Shown here piece by piece: positions 44,913 to 54,293 of a stretch of DNA of 64,000 nucleotides (position 1 is its first letter; every line of letters begins with the position of its first letter). Source of the DNA: G963720515 sp963720515 (lineage in GTDB: Bacteria > Actinomycetota > Thermoleophilia > Gaiellales > Gaiellaceae); assembly GCA_963720515.1 (NCBI GenBank), contig OY970397.1, forward strand, positions 1,612,001 to 1,676,000, read 5' to 3'. The translations under genes and the position numbers were made by a program. The notes beneath the pieces were generated by a model. It made no database searches and had not been told where the DNA came from. It saw only the letters and a list, made by a program, of their open reading frames with translations.

Positions 44913-47105
44913 CTAAGCGGAGACGGGAGCCGGCTCGGCCTTGGGCGGAGCCTCGGTCTCCTCGAGACCGAGCCGCGGGAGCCACTGGAGCCAGCTCGGG
45001 AGGTACCAGTTCCAGTCGCCGAGGAGCTTCATCGACGCGGGCAGGAGCACGCCGCGGACGATGGTTGCGTCGAGCAGGATCGCCACCGCGAGCCCGACGC
45101 CGAACTGCTTGAACATCAGCATCGAGAGCGTCGCGAAGACCGCGAACACGGCGACCATCACGATGGCGGCGCTCGTCACGACGCCCGCGGTGGTCTTGAT
45201 GCCGTGCGAGACGGCCTCGTCGGTCGAGAGGCCCTTGTCCACCGCCTCGCGGATCCGGCTCAGGAGGAACACGTGGTAGTCCATCGAGAGCCCGAAGAGA
45301 ATCACGAAGAGGAGGAGCGGGACAACGGGGTCGATCCCGTTCGTCGACGTGAAGCCGAGGAGGCCGCTGCCCCAGCCGTGCTGGAAGACGAGCACCAGCA
45401 CGCCGTAGGCGGCTCCCACGGAGAGCAGATTGAGCACGATCGCCTTCGCCGCGATGACGATCGACCGGAAGGCGAAGAGCATTAGTCCGAACGCGAGGAC
45501 GAGCACGAAGCCGACGACGAGCGGGAGGTTCGACTTGATCCGGTCGGTCTGGTCCTTCCACTCGGCGGTGGCGCCGGTGACGCCCGCCTCGGTGCCCGGG
45601 ACGGCGCCGACGGTCGTCGGCACGATCGCGCGGAGCGCGGCGAGCGACGCGCGTGACTCGGCGTCGGTGCCGCTCCCGTCGATCGGGATCGTGATGTTCG
45701 CGACCGTCGCGGCCTTGTTCACGTCCACCGTGACCGGCTTGTGTGCACGGCCGGTGGCGAGCGCCTCCGTCTCGAGCTTGGCGATCGCGGCCTGCATGGC
45801 CGGGGAGCCGACATCGCCCTCCACGACGACGCTCGCGGGGAGCGCGTTCCCGGGGAAGGCGTCCTGCATGCGGTCGTAGGCCTGCACCGCAGGGAGGTGC
45901 TTCGGGAACGTGTCCGGGCCCGTCACTGCCATGCGGAGCTGGATCGCCGGAAGCGCGAGCACGACCAGGAGCCCGCCGGCGAGGAGCGCCGAGAGGCGCG
46001 GCCGCCGGAGGACCCGATCCACGATCGCGCTCCAGAACCGGCCCTCGCGGGTTCCGCAGCGGCGGCCGAGGAACGGGATCCTGGACTTGTCCACCCGATC
46101 GCCCAGCTTCGAGAGTAGGGCCGGAAGCACGGTGAGCGAACCGAGCATCGCGATCGCGACCACCATGATCGTGGCGAGGCCGAACGAGGCGAACGTCGCG
46201 TCGCCGGTCAGGAACATCCCGGCCATCGCCGCCATGACGGTGAAGCCGGAGATGAGCACCGAGCGCCCGGAGGTCGCGGCCGCCGCCTCGATCGCAGCCC
46301 GATTGCTGCGGCCGGCAGCCCGCTCCTCGCGCGCACGGCGGAGGTAGAACATCGAGTAGTCCACGCCGACCGCGAGCCCGATGAGGAGGACGACGGCGCC
46401 GGCGGAGGGATCCACCGGAAGAAGCTGGCTCGGGATCGCGACGAGGCCGAACGTCGCGAAGACCGCGGTCAGGGCGAGGAGCAGCGGGATGCCCGCCGCG
46501 AGCAGGGCCCCGAACGCGATCACGAGGATCACGAGGGTGATCGGGAGCGACAGGAGCCCGGCCTTCGAGAGGTCTTCTCCGAACGCGGTGTTGATCGCGT
46601 CTACCGCGCTCGCTTCGCCGAACTCGCCGATGTAGAGCCCGGGGTGGTCCTTCTGGGCGTCGTCCACCTTGGCGAGGACGGGGCCGAGCTTGTCGGCGGC
46701 CTTGTCGGCCTCGCCGGCGATCTCGAACTCGACGAGCGCGGAGCGGCCATCCTTCGAGACCTGGCCGGAGCTGACGTTCCGCACGACGTCGACCGAGGAG
46801 ACCTTGGCGACGACGTCCGCGACCGCGGCCTCGAACGCCGGGTCGGTCGCCTCGAGCGTCTTGCTCTGGATCAGAACGCTCTCGGCCGCCGGGCGCTTGA
46901 AGCCCTCATCGAGGATCCTGTCCATGCGGCCGGCCTCGCCGGGGCCGGCGGTGTTCGGGTCGATGTTCTTGGTGCCGACCGCACCGCCGATGGCGAAGGC
47001 GACGAGGACGAAGGCGAGCCAGCCGAAGGTGGCCGTCTTCCAGTGGTCGGCGCTCCAGCGGCCCATGCGAGCGGCCAGGTTGCTATGGGGGGACTTGGCG
47101 GACAT
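44913..47105 (-). CDS. MMPL/RND-family membrane transporter
   Basis: The product has 730 residues. It has the MMPL layout: one N-terminal helix, an external domain (about 45-175), five to six helices, then a second helix at ~380, a second external domain and five to six more helices. Typical motifs are GLAVGVDYSMFYLRR in the first half and LFGLSMDYHVFLLSRIREA in the second, each with the proton-relay Asp-Tyr. It likely exports lipids or drugs. ATG 47105 has AAGGAGG nine bases upstream. It diverges from the conserved-hypothetical gene at 47251; no partner gene is next to it. Confidence 0.94.
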   Translation of the reverse strand: MSAKSPHSNLAARMGRWSADHWKTATFGWLAFVLVAFAIGGAVGTKNIDPNTAGPGEAGRMDRILDEGFKRPAAESVLIQSKTLEATDPAFEAAVADVVAKVSSVDVVRNVSSGQVSKDGRSALVEFEIAGEADKAADKLGPVLAKVDDAQKDHPGLYIGEFGEASAVDAINTAFGEDLSKAGLLSLPITLVILVIAFGALLAAGIPLLLALTAVFATFGLVAIPSQLLPVDPSAGAVVLLIGLAVGVDYSMFYLRRAREERAAGRSNRAAIEAAAATSGRSVLISGFTVMAAMAGMFLTGDATFASFGLATIMVVAIAMLGSLTVLPALLSKLGDRVDKSRIPFLGRRCGTREGRFWSAIVDRVLRRPRLSALLAGGLLVVLALPAIQLRMAVTGPDTFPKHLPAVQAYDRMQDAFPGNALPASVVVEGDVGSPAMQAAIAKLETEALATGRAHKPVTVDVNKAATVANITIPIDGSGTDAESRASLAALRAIVPTTVGAVPGTEAGVTGATAEWKDQTDRIKSNLPLVVGFVLVLAFGLMLFAFRSIVIAAKAIVLNLLSVGAAYGVLVLVFQHGWGSGLLGFTSTNGIDPVVPLLLFVILFGLSMDYHVFLLSRIREAVDKGLSTDEAVSHGIKTTAGVVTSAAIVMVAVFAVFATLSMLMFKQFGVGLAVAILLDATIVRGVLLPASMKLLGDWNWYLPSWLQWLPRLGLEETEAPPKAEPAPVSA

Positions 47106-47250
47106 AAGCATCAGCCTCCTTGGGGTGTCGGTGCTTTCGTTCATCGCCTCGGACGGTAGGAGGCGGCGGGCCCGCTGCCCTCGGCCACAGCGGCGATCTG
47201 CGCTCGTCCTCGTGGACGAACCCGGCCTCGTCCTCCAGGAGGAGGCAGCG

Positions 47251-47836
47251 GTGCGTTAATGCAGCCCTGACACCGATTGCCGCCGTCGACCTCTTCTGGC
47301 TGCCGCTCGGGGCGGGCGGCCATTCCGTGCGGCTCAACGGCAAGGTCTTCGAGGCGGGTGCCGCGGTTCTCGCCCGGCGCAAGCGCTGCGACCTCTACCA
47401 CTCGGCGCTCGAGGTCTCCGTGCCGGAGGGGCGGTTCGTGATCGAGCAGGCGCCGGCCTGGAGCGGCCCCGAGGGCCGCGGTGTCGTCGCGGAGGGCGCG
47501 GTCGGCGCCCGGGCCGCGGGGCGCTTCCGGCTCTTCCGTTACGAGGTGCGCCGCTGGCGCGACGGCGCCATCCCGGACGCCGCCGAGGCGGTCGAGAGCC
47601 CCCGCCGGCTCAGCGCCGATCCCGTGTGCGCCGGGCGGCTGCTCAACCTCGTGCCGCAGGCGCCGACTCCGGTGTGGGGCCGCGACGAGCTCGGCGCCGG
47701 CGAGATGTGGAACTCGAACTCGCTCATCTCGTGGCTCGTCGTGCGGAGCGGGCTCGATGTCGAGTCGATCCCGCTTCCGCGCGGCGGACGAGCCCCAGGG
47801 TGGACCGCGGGCATCGTCGTCGCGCGGCGCACGTAG
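47251..47836 (+). CDS. conserved actinobacterial protein of unknown function (frame break at start)
   Basis: The main frame encodes about 190 residues: LTPIAAVDLFWLPLGAGG, RRKRCDLYHSALEVSVPEGRFVIEQ, FRLFRYEVRRWRDG, and GRDELGAGEMWNSNSLISWL then GGRAPGW. I recall this family as conserved and uncharacterised in actinobacteria; the His...Asn/Trp pattern hints at an NlpC-like fold, unproven. No start codon lies in frame. GTG 47251, with AGGAGGAGG six bases before, joins it if one T in GCGTTAAT is removed. It diverges from the MMPL gene. Confidence 0.65.
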
Positions 47837-47873
47837 ACGGAATGCCAGTGCGGGCGTCCACGTTCCGGGAGCC

Positions 47874-48884
47874 GTGGAGACGGTCGTCCCGGACGCGGGC
47901 CGCTGGGCATGGGAGGCCGCGATGCCGGTCGCAACCGAGCACCTCGGCCGCCCGTGCGTGGTCCTGCAGGACACGACCGGGGTCTTTGCGGACGCCGCCT
48001 TCGAGGACGGAGTGGTCGAGGTCGAGCTCGCCGTCGGCCGCAAGCGCGGATTTCACGGCGTGCTCTGGCGGGCCGAGGACGACCAGAGCTTCGAGGCGTT
48101 CTACGTGCGCCCGCATCAGGTCGGGAACCCCGACGCCGTCCAGTACACGCCGTTCTTCCACGGCGTCGGCGGCTTCCAGCTCTACCACGGGCCCGGCTAC
48201 TGGGCGCCCGTCGAGTTCCCGCTCGACGAGTGGTTCACGATCCGCGTCGTCTTCACGGGCACCCGCGCCGAGGTCTACGTCGCCGACCTGGAGGTGCCCG
48301 CGCTCGCGATCGGCGAGCTGAAGCGCGCGCCCGCGGCCGGGAAGGTCGGCGTGCTGACCGGCCTCGCGCCGGTGCTCGTCGCCGGGCTCTCGTACGAGGC
48401 CGCGACGCCGGCGTTCCGCGCAGCGCCGCCGGAGAGCGCCCCGCCGGTCGCCGGCATCGTCGCGGACTGGTCGGTCTCGGACCCGTTCGCGGAGGAGCTG
48501 CTGACGGGCGCGCTGCCCGACGAGCTGCTCGCCGGGCGGACGTGGACGACGGTCGCGAGCGACCCCTCGGGCCTCGTGGACCTTGCGCGCCTCGCTGGGA
48601 ACCGCGACAGCGCGAACACGGTCCTCGCGCGGACGACGCTGCGCTCACCGAGCGAGCGAACCGCCGAGCTCGCGTTCGGCTTCAGCGACCGCGTCGCCGT
48701 GTACCTGAACCGCCGCCTGCTCTACCGGGGCGACGACGCCTACCAGTCGCGCGACTACCGCTTCCTCGGAAGCATCGGCTGGTTCGACCGGCTCTACCTC
48801 CCGCTCGCCGAGGGCGAGAACGATCTCATCCTGGCGGTGTCGGAGGACTTCGGCGGCTGGGGGCTCCAGGCGAAGCTGTCCTGA
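47874..48884 (+). CDS. concanavalin-like (LamG/DUF1080-type) domain protein
   Basis: The product has 336 residues. The first ~170 residues form a jelly-roll domain like those of 3-keto-disaccharide hydrolase/LamG proteins: FHGVLWRAEDDQSFEAFYVRPHQ, VQYTPFFHG, WFTIRVVFTGTRAEVYVAD. The rest contains SANTVLARTTLRSP and YLNRRLLYRGDDAYQSRDYRFLG, like a galactose-binding accessory module. There is no signal peptide, so it is probably intracellular. GTG 47874 is the best start. It follows the conserved hypothetical gene by 37 bases. Confidence 0.75.
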   Translation: METVVPDAGRWAWEAAMPVATEHLGRPCVVLQDTTGVFADAAFEDGVVEVELAVGRKRGFHGVLWRAEDDQSFEAFYVRPHQVGNPDAVQYTPFFHGVGGFQLYHGPGYWAPVEFPLDEWFTIRVVFTGTRAEVYVADLEVPALAIGELKRAPAAGKVGVLTGLAPVLVAGLSYEAATPAFRAAPPESAPPVAGIVADWSVSDPFAEELLTGALPDELLAGRTWTTVASDPSGLVDLARLAGNRDSANTVLARTTLRSPSERTAELAFGFSDRVAVYLNRRLLYRGDDAYQSRDYRFLGSIGWFDRLYLPLAEGENDLILAVSEDFGGWGLQAKLS

Positions 48885-48923
48885 AACGCCCGCGACGCGC
48901 TCCTCTCTCGGCATCATCAAGGC

Positions 48924-49202
48924 GTGCCGGTCGCGTGCACGCACCTCGACATGATCGAGCTGACGTCGCTTCCCGAGGACGTCCCCGGCTGTGAGGACTG
49001 CCTTCGCATCGGCGGCTGGTGGGTGCACCTGCGGATCTGCCTCACCTGCGGGCACGTCGGGTGCTGCGACTCGTCGCCGAACCGGCACGCGACCGCGCAC
49101 GCCCGGTCGGTTTCGCATCCGATCATCCGGTCGCTCGAGACCGGTGAGGACTGGTGCTGGTGCTACGAGGACGAAGTGACGTTCACGGTCGATCTCTCAT
49201 GA
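48924..49202 (+). CDS. UBP-type zinc finger protein
   Basis: The product has 92 residues and is a single ZnF-UBP module: CTHLDMI, GCEDCLRIGGWWVHLRICLTCG, GCCDSSPNRHATAHARSVSHPI and WCWCYED. The Cys/His ligands are all present. In eukaryotes this fold binds ubiquitin C-termini; bacterial stand-alone copies are common but their role is unclear. GTG 48924. Its stop overlaps the ATG of the DUF5996 gene (ATGA), so the two are translationally coupled. Confidence 0.92.
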   Translation: MPVACTHLDMIELTSLPEDVPGCEDCLRIGGWWVHLRICLTCGHVGCCDSSPNRHATAHARSVSHPIIRSLETGEDWCWCYEDEVTFTVDLS

Positions 49203-50119
49203 GCGCGCTTCCGGAGCTGCCGCTCGAAGCGTGGGAGCCCACCAAGAACACGCTGCACCTCTGGTGCCAGATCGTCGGCAAGGTCGCGCTCGCCGCCGCC
49301 GCGCCGCAGAACCATTGGTGGAGCGCGACGCTCCGCGTGGACTCGCGCGGCCTGGCGACCCGGCGCCTGCGCTCGCAGCAGCGCGACTTCGAGCTCGCGT
49401 TCGACTTCGTCGACCACGCGCTCGTGATCCGCACGATCGGCGGCGAGGTCGAGTCGTTCCCGCTCGAGGACGGCCTCTCGGTCGCCGGCTTCTACGAGCA
49501 GCTCTTCGCCGCGCTCACCCGTCTCGGGATCGACGTGACGATCAAGGCCGAGCCGTACGGCCTACCGGCGTTCACGACGCCCTTCGCCGAGGATCACGAG
49601 CACGCGTCGTACGACCGCGCATACGTCGACCGGTTCTGGCACTCCCTGTGCTGGGTCGACCGGACGTTCCAGGAGTTCGGCGGCTGGTTCACCGGCAAGA
49701 CGAGCCCCGTGAATCTCTACTGGCACGGCTTCGACCTCGCGATCACTCGCTTCTCCGGCCGCCGCGCGCCCGACATGCCCGAGGCGAACGCCGTGAACCG
49801 CGAGGCGTACTCGCACGAGGTGATCAGCTTCGGCTTTTGGCCCGGCGACGAGAAGGTCCGCAGGCTCACGTTCTACTCGTACACGGCGCCCGAGCCGCCG
49901 GGCCTCGCGGAGTGCCAGCTCCGCCCGGCCGCCGCGCGCTGGGAGCCGATCGGGTCGAGCCACCAGGCGCGGCTCGACTACGACGACGTACGGACCGCCG
50001 ACGACCCGCGCGCCGCGCTCCTCGAGTTCCTCCAGAGCGCCTACGAGGCGGGCGTGGCCACCGCCGGCTGGGACGAGAAGGCGCTCCGCTCGAACTGGTA
50101 TCCCCGCGGCGGCAGCTAG
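49199..50119 (+). CDS. DUF5996 family protein
   Basis: The product has 306 residues. The start WEPTKNTLHLWCQIVGKV and the NHWWSATLRV, RFWHSLCWVDRTFQEF, SPVNLYWHGFDLAITRFSGRRAP and SHEVISFGFWPGD segments identify DUF5996. These are soluble, Trp/His-rich proteins of unknown function. No catalytic motif is established. ATG 49199 overlaps the zinc-finger gene stop by 4 bases. Its own stop overlaps the stop of the convergent tetR gene. Confidence 0.9.
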   Translation: MSALPELPLEAWEPTKNTLHLWCQIVGKVALAAAAPQNHWWSATLRVDSRGLATRRLRSQQRDFELAFDFVDHALVIRTIGGEVESFPLEDGLSVAGFYEQLFAALTRLGIDVTIKAEPYGLPAFTTPFAEDHEHASYDRAYVDRFWHSLCWVDRTFQEFGGWFTGKTSPVNLYWHGFDLAITRFSGRRAPDMPEANAVNREAYSHEVISFGFWPGDEKVRRLTFYSYTAPEPPGLAECQLRPAAARWEPIGSSHQARLDYDDVRTADDPRAALLEFLQSAYEAGVATAGWDEKALRSNWYPRGGS

Positions 50120-50724
50120 CCGCGTGGAGCGCGAGTGCGGCTCGGCTTGCCGGTGGCGCCCTGGCGCAAGCCGTCCATGAGGAGCGCGAGCACTCTCCTC
50201 GCGTGATCGTCCCAGCCCGGCTCGTCGGGGATGAACCAGATCGCGCCGGTCGCGTGGATGACGTCTTCGGGCTCGATGTCGGCGCGGATCGTCCCCGCTG
50301 CGACCGCGGCCTCGAGCAGTGACGTCAGTGCGGCGACGATCTGCCGGCGCGCCTCGTCGTAGAAGCCGGAATCGGACGCGGCCATCGAGCGCAAGGCGGT
50401 CGAGAGGCCGCGCTTCGTCACGGCGTAGTCGACGAAGCGGTTCATCCACTCCGCAAGCGCGGCGTCCGGCGGATGGTCGTGCAGCAGCCCCTCGATGTCG
50501 CAGAGCTGCTCGACCTCGCTGCGATAGGCGGCCTCGATGAGCGCCTCGCGGGTGGGGAAATGCCGGTAGATCGTCCCGACCCCCACGCCCGCCGCATCCG
50601 CGACCGCCTTCATGGACGCGTCCGGCCCCTCGGCGGCGAACACGTCGAGCGCGGCGGTGAGAAGCCGCTCGCGGTTGCGCGCCGCGTCGGCTCGGGTCTT
50701 CTTCTCTTCGGCGTGTGTGCTCAT
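50116..50724 (-). CDS. TetR-family transcriptional repressor
   Basis: The product has 202 residues. The N-terminal HTH (residues 12-60) is typical: RLLTAALDVFAAEG, MKAVADAAGVGVGTIYRHFPTREALIEA. The ligand domain is helical (65-190) with no recognised subfamily. ATG 50724 faces the SDR gene across two matching palindromes, so it should repress both itself and the SDR. It is released by an unknown small molecule, perhaps a substrate of the SDR. Confidence 0.94.
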   Translation of the reverse strand: MSTHAEEKKTRADAARNRERLLTAALDVFAAEGPDASMKAVADAAGVGVGTIYRHFPTREALIEAAYRSEVEQLCDIEGLLHDHPPDAALAEWMNRFVDYAVTKRGLSTALRSMAASDSGFYDEARRQIVAALTSLLEAAVAAGTIRADIEPEDVIHATGAIWFIPDEPGWDDHARRVLALLMDGLRQGATGKPSRTRAPRG

Positions 50725-50735
50725 GGGTGGCGCTG

Positions 50736-50794
50736 AAACGGAATACGATTCCGTTTGTGCTAGGCTCCTCTCGAAACGGACTGCCTGTCCGTTT
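50736..50794. promoter_or_regulatory. twin 21-bp TetR-type operators
   Basis: Site 1 (50736-50756) has perfect 9-bp arms AAACGGAAT / ATTCCGTTT with a 3-base centre. Site 2 (50774-50794) has perfect 8-bp arms AAACGGAC / GTCCGTTT with a 5-base centre. Both share AAACGGA...TCCGTTT and are 21 bp long, with centres 38 bp apart. A TAGGCT -10-like element lies between them. This is a strong self-defined binding motif for the adjacent TetR protein. Confidence 0.85.
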
Positions 50795-50820
50795 TCCACA
50801 TAGTAGCTGGGAAGGAGACC

Positions 50821-51775
50821 ATGAGCACCGCGATCCTCATCACCACTCCGTACGACTCCCGCTCCACCGCACGAGATGTCGTCGCCGACCTCGACCTGGC
50901 CGGCAAGCGCGCGATCGTCACGGGCAGCTCCTCGGGCATCGGCATCGAGACCGCGAGGGCGCTCGCCGCCGCCGGCGCAGAGGTCACGCTGGCCGTCCGG
51001 AACATCTCGGCGGGGCAGCGCAGTCGCCGCGGACATCGTCGCGACGACCCGCAATGACGCTGTCCTCGTCGGCGAGCTCGACCTCGCCGATCCCCGGTCG
51101 ATCACGTCCTTCGTCGAGCGGTGGGCCGGCCCGCTCGACATCCTCGTCAACAACGCCGCCGTCATGGCGATCCCCGACCTGGAGCTGACACTGCAGGGCT
51201 GGGAGCTCCAGTTCGCGACGAACCACTTGGGCCACTTCGCGCTCGCCCTGGGACTGCACGATGCGCTCGCCGCCGCGGCCGCCGGCGCGCGGATCGTCTC
51301 GGTCAGCTCACGGGGCCACCTCGACTCGCCGGTGGTCTTCGAGGACATCAACTTCACGTCGCGCCCGTACGACCCCATGCTCGCCTACGCGCAGTCGAAG
51401 ACGGCCAACGTCCTCTTTGCGGTCGAGGCGGCCGAGCGCTGGGCCGACGACGGCATCACCGCGAACGCCGTCCACCCCGGCGCGATCGAGGTGACCAATC
51501 TCTCGCGCCACCTCGACCCCGCCTATCTCGAGCGGCTGAAGGCAACCGGCGCCTATCGCTACAAGACGCTCGAGCAGGGCGCCGCCACGAGCGTCCTCGT
51601 GGCGACGTCCCCGCTGCTCGAGGGCGTCGGGGGCCGCTACTTCCAGGACTGCAACGAGGCTCCGGTGGTCGATCCGGACGACGCAGGCCGCGCGACCTCC
51701 GGGGTCGCGTCGTACGCCCTGGATCCGGAGAACGCAGAACGGCTTTGGGAGGTTTCGGCCGCGGCGCTCCGCTAA
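50821..51775 (+). CDS. SDR-family oxidoreductase, retinol-dehydrogenase-like (one frame break)
   Basis: ATG 50821 follows GGAAGGAG. The first frame has the cofactor motif TGSSSGIG and runs to about 51018. Removing one C at 51019 joins it to the second frame with NNAAVM, the catalytic YAQSK pair, and VHPGAIEV, to the stop at 51775. The joined protein has about 317 residues and the size and layout of retinol-dehydrogenase-like SDRs. Twin operators and a divergent tetR gene control it. The natural substrate is unknown. Confidence 0.88.
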
Positions 51776-51898
51776 CGAACGCTGGACGGTCGCGACGGCT
51801 CGAGCCCGCTGAGGCTTCGAGCCACAAATGCTTCACACTGCACGCGTGGAGCGCGTCTCGGCCCTGCGCGTCGACGCGGCCGGAAGGGTCTCGGCCTG

Positions 51899-54293
51899 AT
51901 GGCGCCCGCCGTGGACACGGTGGAATCCCGGGAGAAGAAGCGCACGTGGACCTTCGTCCTCCTGGTGGATCAGGAGGAGGGGAGGCGCAACCGCCGGACG
52001 ATCGACGCCGTGCTCCTGGCGGTCGGCGCGCTCGTCGCCGCTCTCACGGGCGTGGTCGCCCACACGGCCGCCTCCGAGGACAACGAGGTCGCGCAGGCGT
52101 TCGTCACGGTCCTCGCGTGGGCCGAGGCGTTCTGGCGCATCGTGCTCGTGGCGCTTCTCGTGCTCGCCTTCGCGATCGTGGTCGACGTCCTGGCGCGCCG
52201 GCGGTGGGCGCTCGCCCGCGACGTGTTCGTCGCGCTGGCGCTCGTCGTCGGCCTGGGCATCCTGCTCGGACGCGCCGTCGAGTCGGACTGGCTCGTCGTC
52301 GAGGGCGACCTCTGGTCGCGCTGGGGCTTCCCCGAGCTTCGCCTCGCGACCGCGACCGCGGTCCTCACGGTTGCCGGGCCGGAGCTCGTGCGGCCGGTTC
52401 GCGTGGCTGCCACCTGGCTCGTTCCGCTCGCGGCGCTCGGGGTCGTCGCGATCGGCGCGGCCGGCCCGTCCGCCGCGCTCGGCGGGCTGGCGATCGGTCT
52501 GGGCGCCGCCGCTCTCGTCCGCCTCGCGTTCGGCTCTGCGGCGGGCGTGCCTCCTACCGAGAGCGTCCGCACCGCGCTCTCGGCGCTCGGGGTCGAGCTG
52601 AGCGATCTGCGGCCCGCCGACGAGCAGCACGTCGGCTCGGCCGAGTACGTCGGGCACGACGCCGACGACCATCCGGTCAAGGTGCGCGTGCTCGGGCGGG
52701 ACGCGCAGGACACGCAGCGCCTGGCGCGCCGCTGGCGCTCGCTCGCATACCGGGATCCCCCGAGGAGCGCCGCGGCCGGACGCCTGGAGCAGGTGGAGCA
52801 CGAGGCCCTCGCGACGCTCATGGCCGCGCAGGCCGGGGTCCGGGTTCCGGCGGTCGTGACGGCCGCGCTCGGAGCGAGTGGCGATGCGATCATCGTCACG
52901 CGCGAGCCCGACGTCGAGCCGCTCGAGGACTCGGCCCGCTGAGCAGGTCACGGACGAACTGCTGCGCGACCTCTTCGAGCAGGTGACTCGGCTGCACGCG
53001 GCGGGCATCTCGCACGGCAGGCTCAACCTGAGCAACGTCATCGTCGTGGACGGCGCGCCCGTCATCAGGGAGCTCGCCGCTGCGACGCTCGGCGCCCCGC
53101 AGGCCGCGCTCGACATGGACGTGGCCGAGCTCCTCGTCGCGACCACCGTCCTTGTCGGACCGGAGCGAGCCCTCGACCGTGCCGTTGAAGGCGGCTGGAC
53201 GAAGGCCGTCGGCCGCGCGCTGCCGTACCTCCAGCGGGCCGCCCTCACCCCGCACGTCCGCGACCTCGCTCGCGAGCACGACGTCGCGCTGAAGCAGCTC
53301 CGAAAGGACGCGGCCGCGGCGACCGGGCAGGAGAAGCCGCCCGAGCTCGCGCCGCTTCACCGGGTCACCTTCAAGAGCCTCGCGCTGAGCGCCCTTCTGG
53401 TCTTTGCCGCCTATCTCCTCATCACCCAGCTCGCCGAGATCGGCTTCGGCACCATCGCCGACCAGCTCCGCGGCGCCAACGTCGCCTGGGTGGGGCTGGC
53501 CCTGCTCGTGGCACAGACGACCTTCGTGGCCCAGGCCGTGTCGCTCCAGGGCGCGGTGGTGGCTCAGCTGGCGCTTCTGCCGACCGTCGCCCTCGAGTCG
53601 GCGATCAAGTTCATCAACCTGACCGTGCCGAGCTCGGCGGGCCAGATCGCCATCAACATCCGGTTCCTCCAGCGGATGGGGGTTCCGACCGAGCAGGCGG
53701 TCGTGTCGGGCGCGGTCGACGGGGTGTCGGAGACGGTCGTCCAGGTGCTGCTCGTCTTCGCGACGCTGCCGTTCATCAGCGCCGGTGTCGACACGAGCCA
53801 GTTCGGGATCGGAACGCCGGACACCCGCCTGGTCGTCGCGATCGTCGTCGCGCTCGTCGTCGGGCTTGCCGTCGTGCTGGGCGTGCCGTCGCTCCGCGCC
53901 AAGGTCGTCCCCACCGTGAAGAGTGCGCTCTCCGCGCTCTGGTTCGTGGCGAAGACGCGGCGCAAGCGGGTCCAGCTCTTCGGCGGGAACATCGCGGCCG
54001 AGCTGCTCTTCGCGCTCACGCTCGGCGCCGTCTGCCATGCCTACGGCGTCGACCTCTCGCTCGCCGAGCTCGTCTTCATCAACACGTCGGCCTCGGCCTT
54101 CGCGAGCCTCATGCCGGTCCCCGGCGGGATCGGCGCGGCCGAGGCGGCCCTCACCGCCGGCCTCACCGCCGTCGGCGTGGACGAGTCGACCGCGTTCGCG
54201 ATCGCATTCACCCACAGGCTGTGCACGTTCTACCTGCCGCCGATCTGGGGCTTCTTCTCGCTCCGCTGGCTGACGACCAAGGGCTACGTCTAG
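51899..54293 (+). CDS. flippase-like (LPG synthase TM) protein with kinase-like segment (one frame break)
   Basis: ATG 51899 opens a frame with about six membrane helices (1-215), then a soluble region (220-345). One extra C near 52935 ends that frame; removing it continues QVTDELLRDLFEQ into a second frame to 54293, total about 797 residues. The middle resembles the aminoglycoside-kinase/RIO fold, but the HGDxxxxN catalytic motif reads HGRLNLSN (Asp replaced by Arg) and no DFG Asp is seen, so it looks like a pseudokinase. The C-terminal ~310 residues match the LPG-synthase/flippase TM domain, including FINLTVPSSAGQIAINIRFLQ and the PVPGGIGAAEA helix. It probably moves a lipid or lipid-linked molecule. 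Confidence 0.85.

Noticed and set aside
51121..52986. 621-residue plus-strand ORF bridging the SDR and flippase genes
   Set aside because: Arg/Gly/Ala-rich out-of-frame reading; both real frames carry clear protein families.
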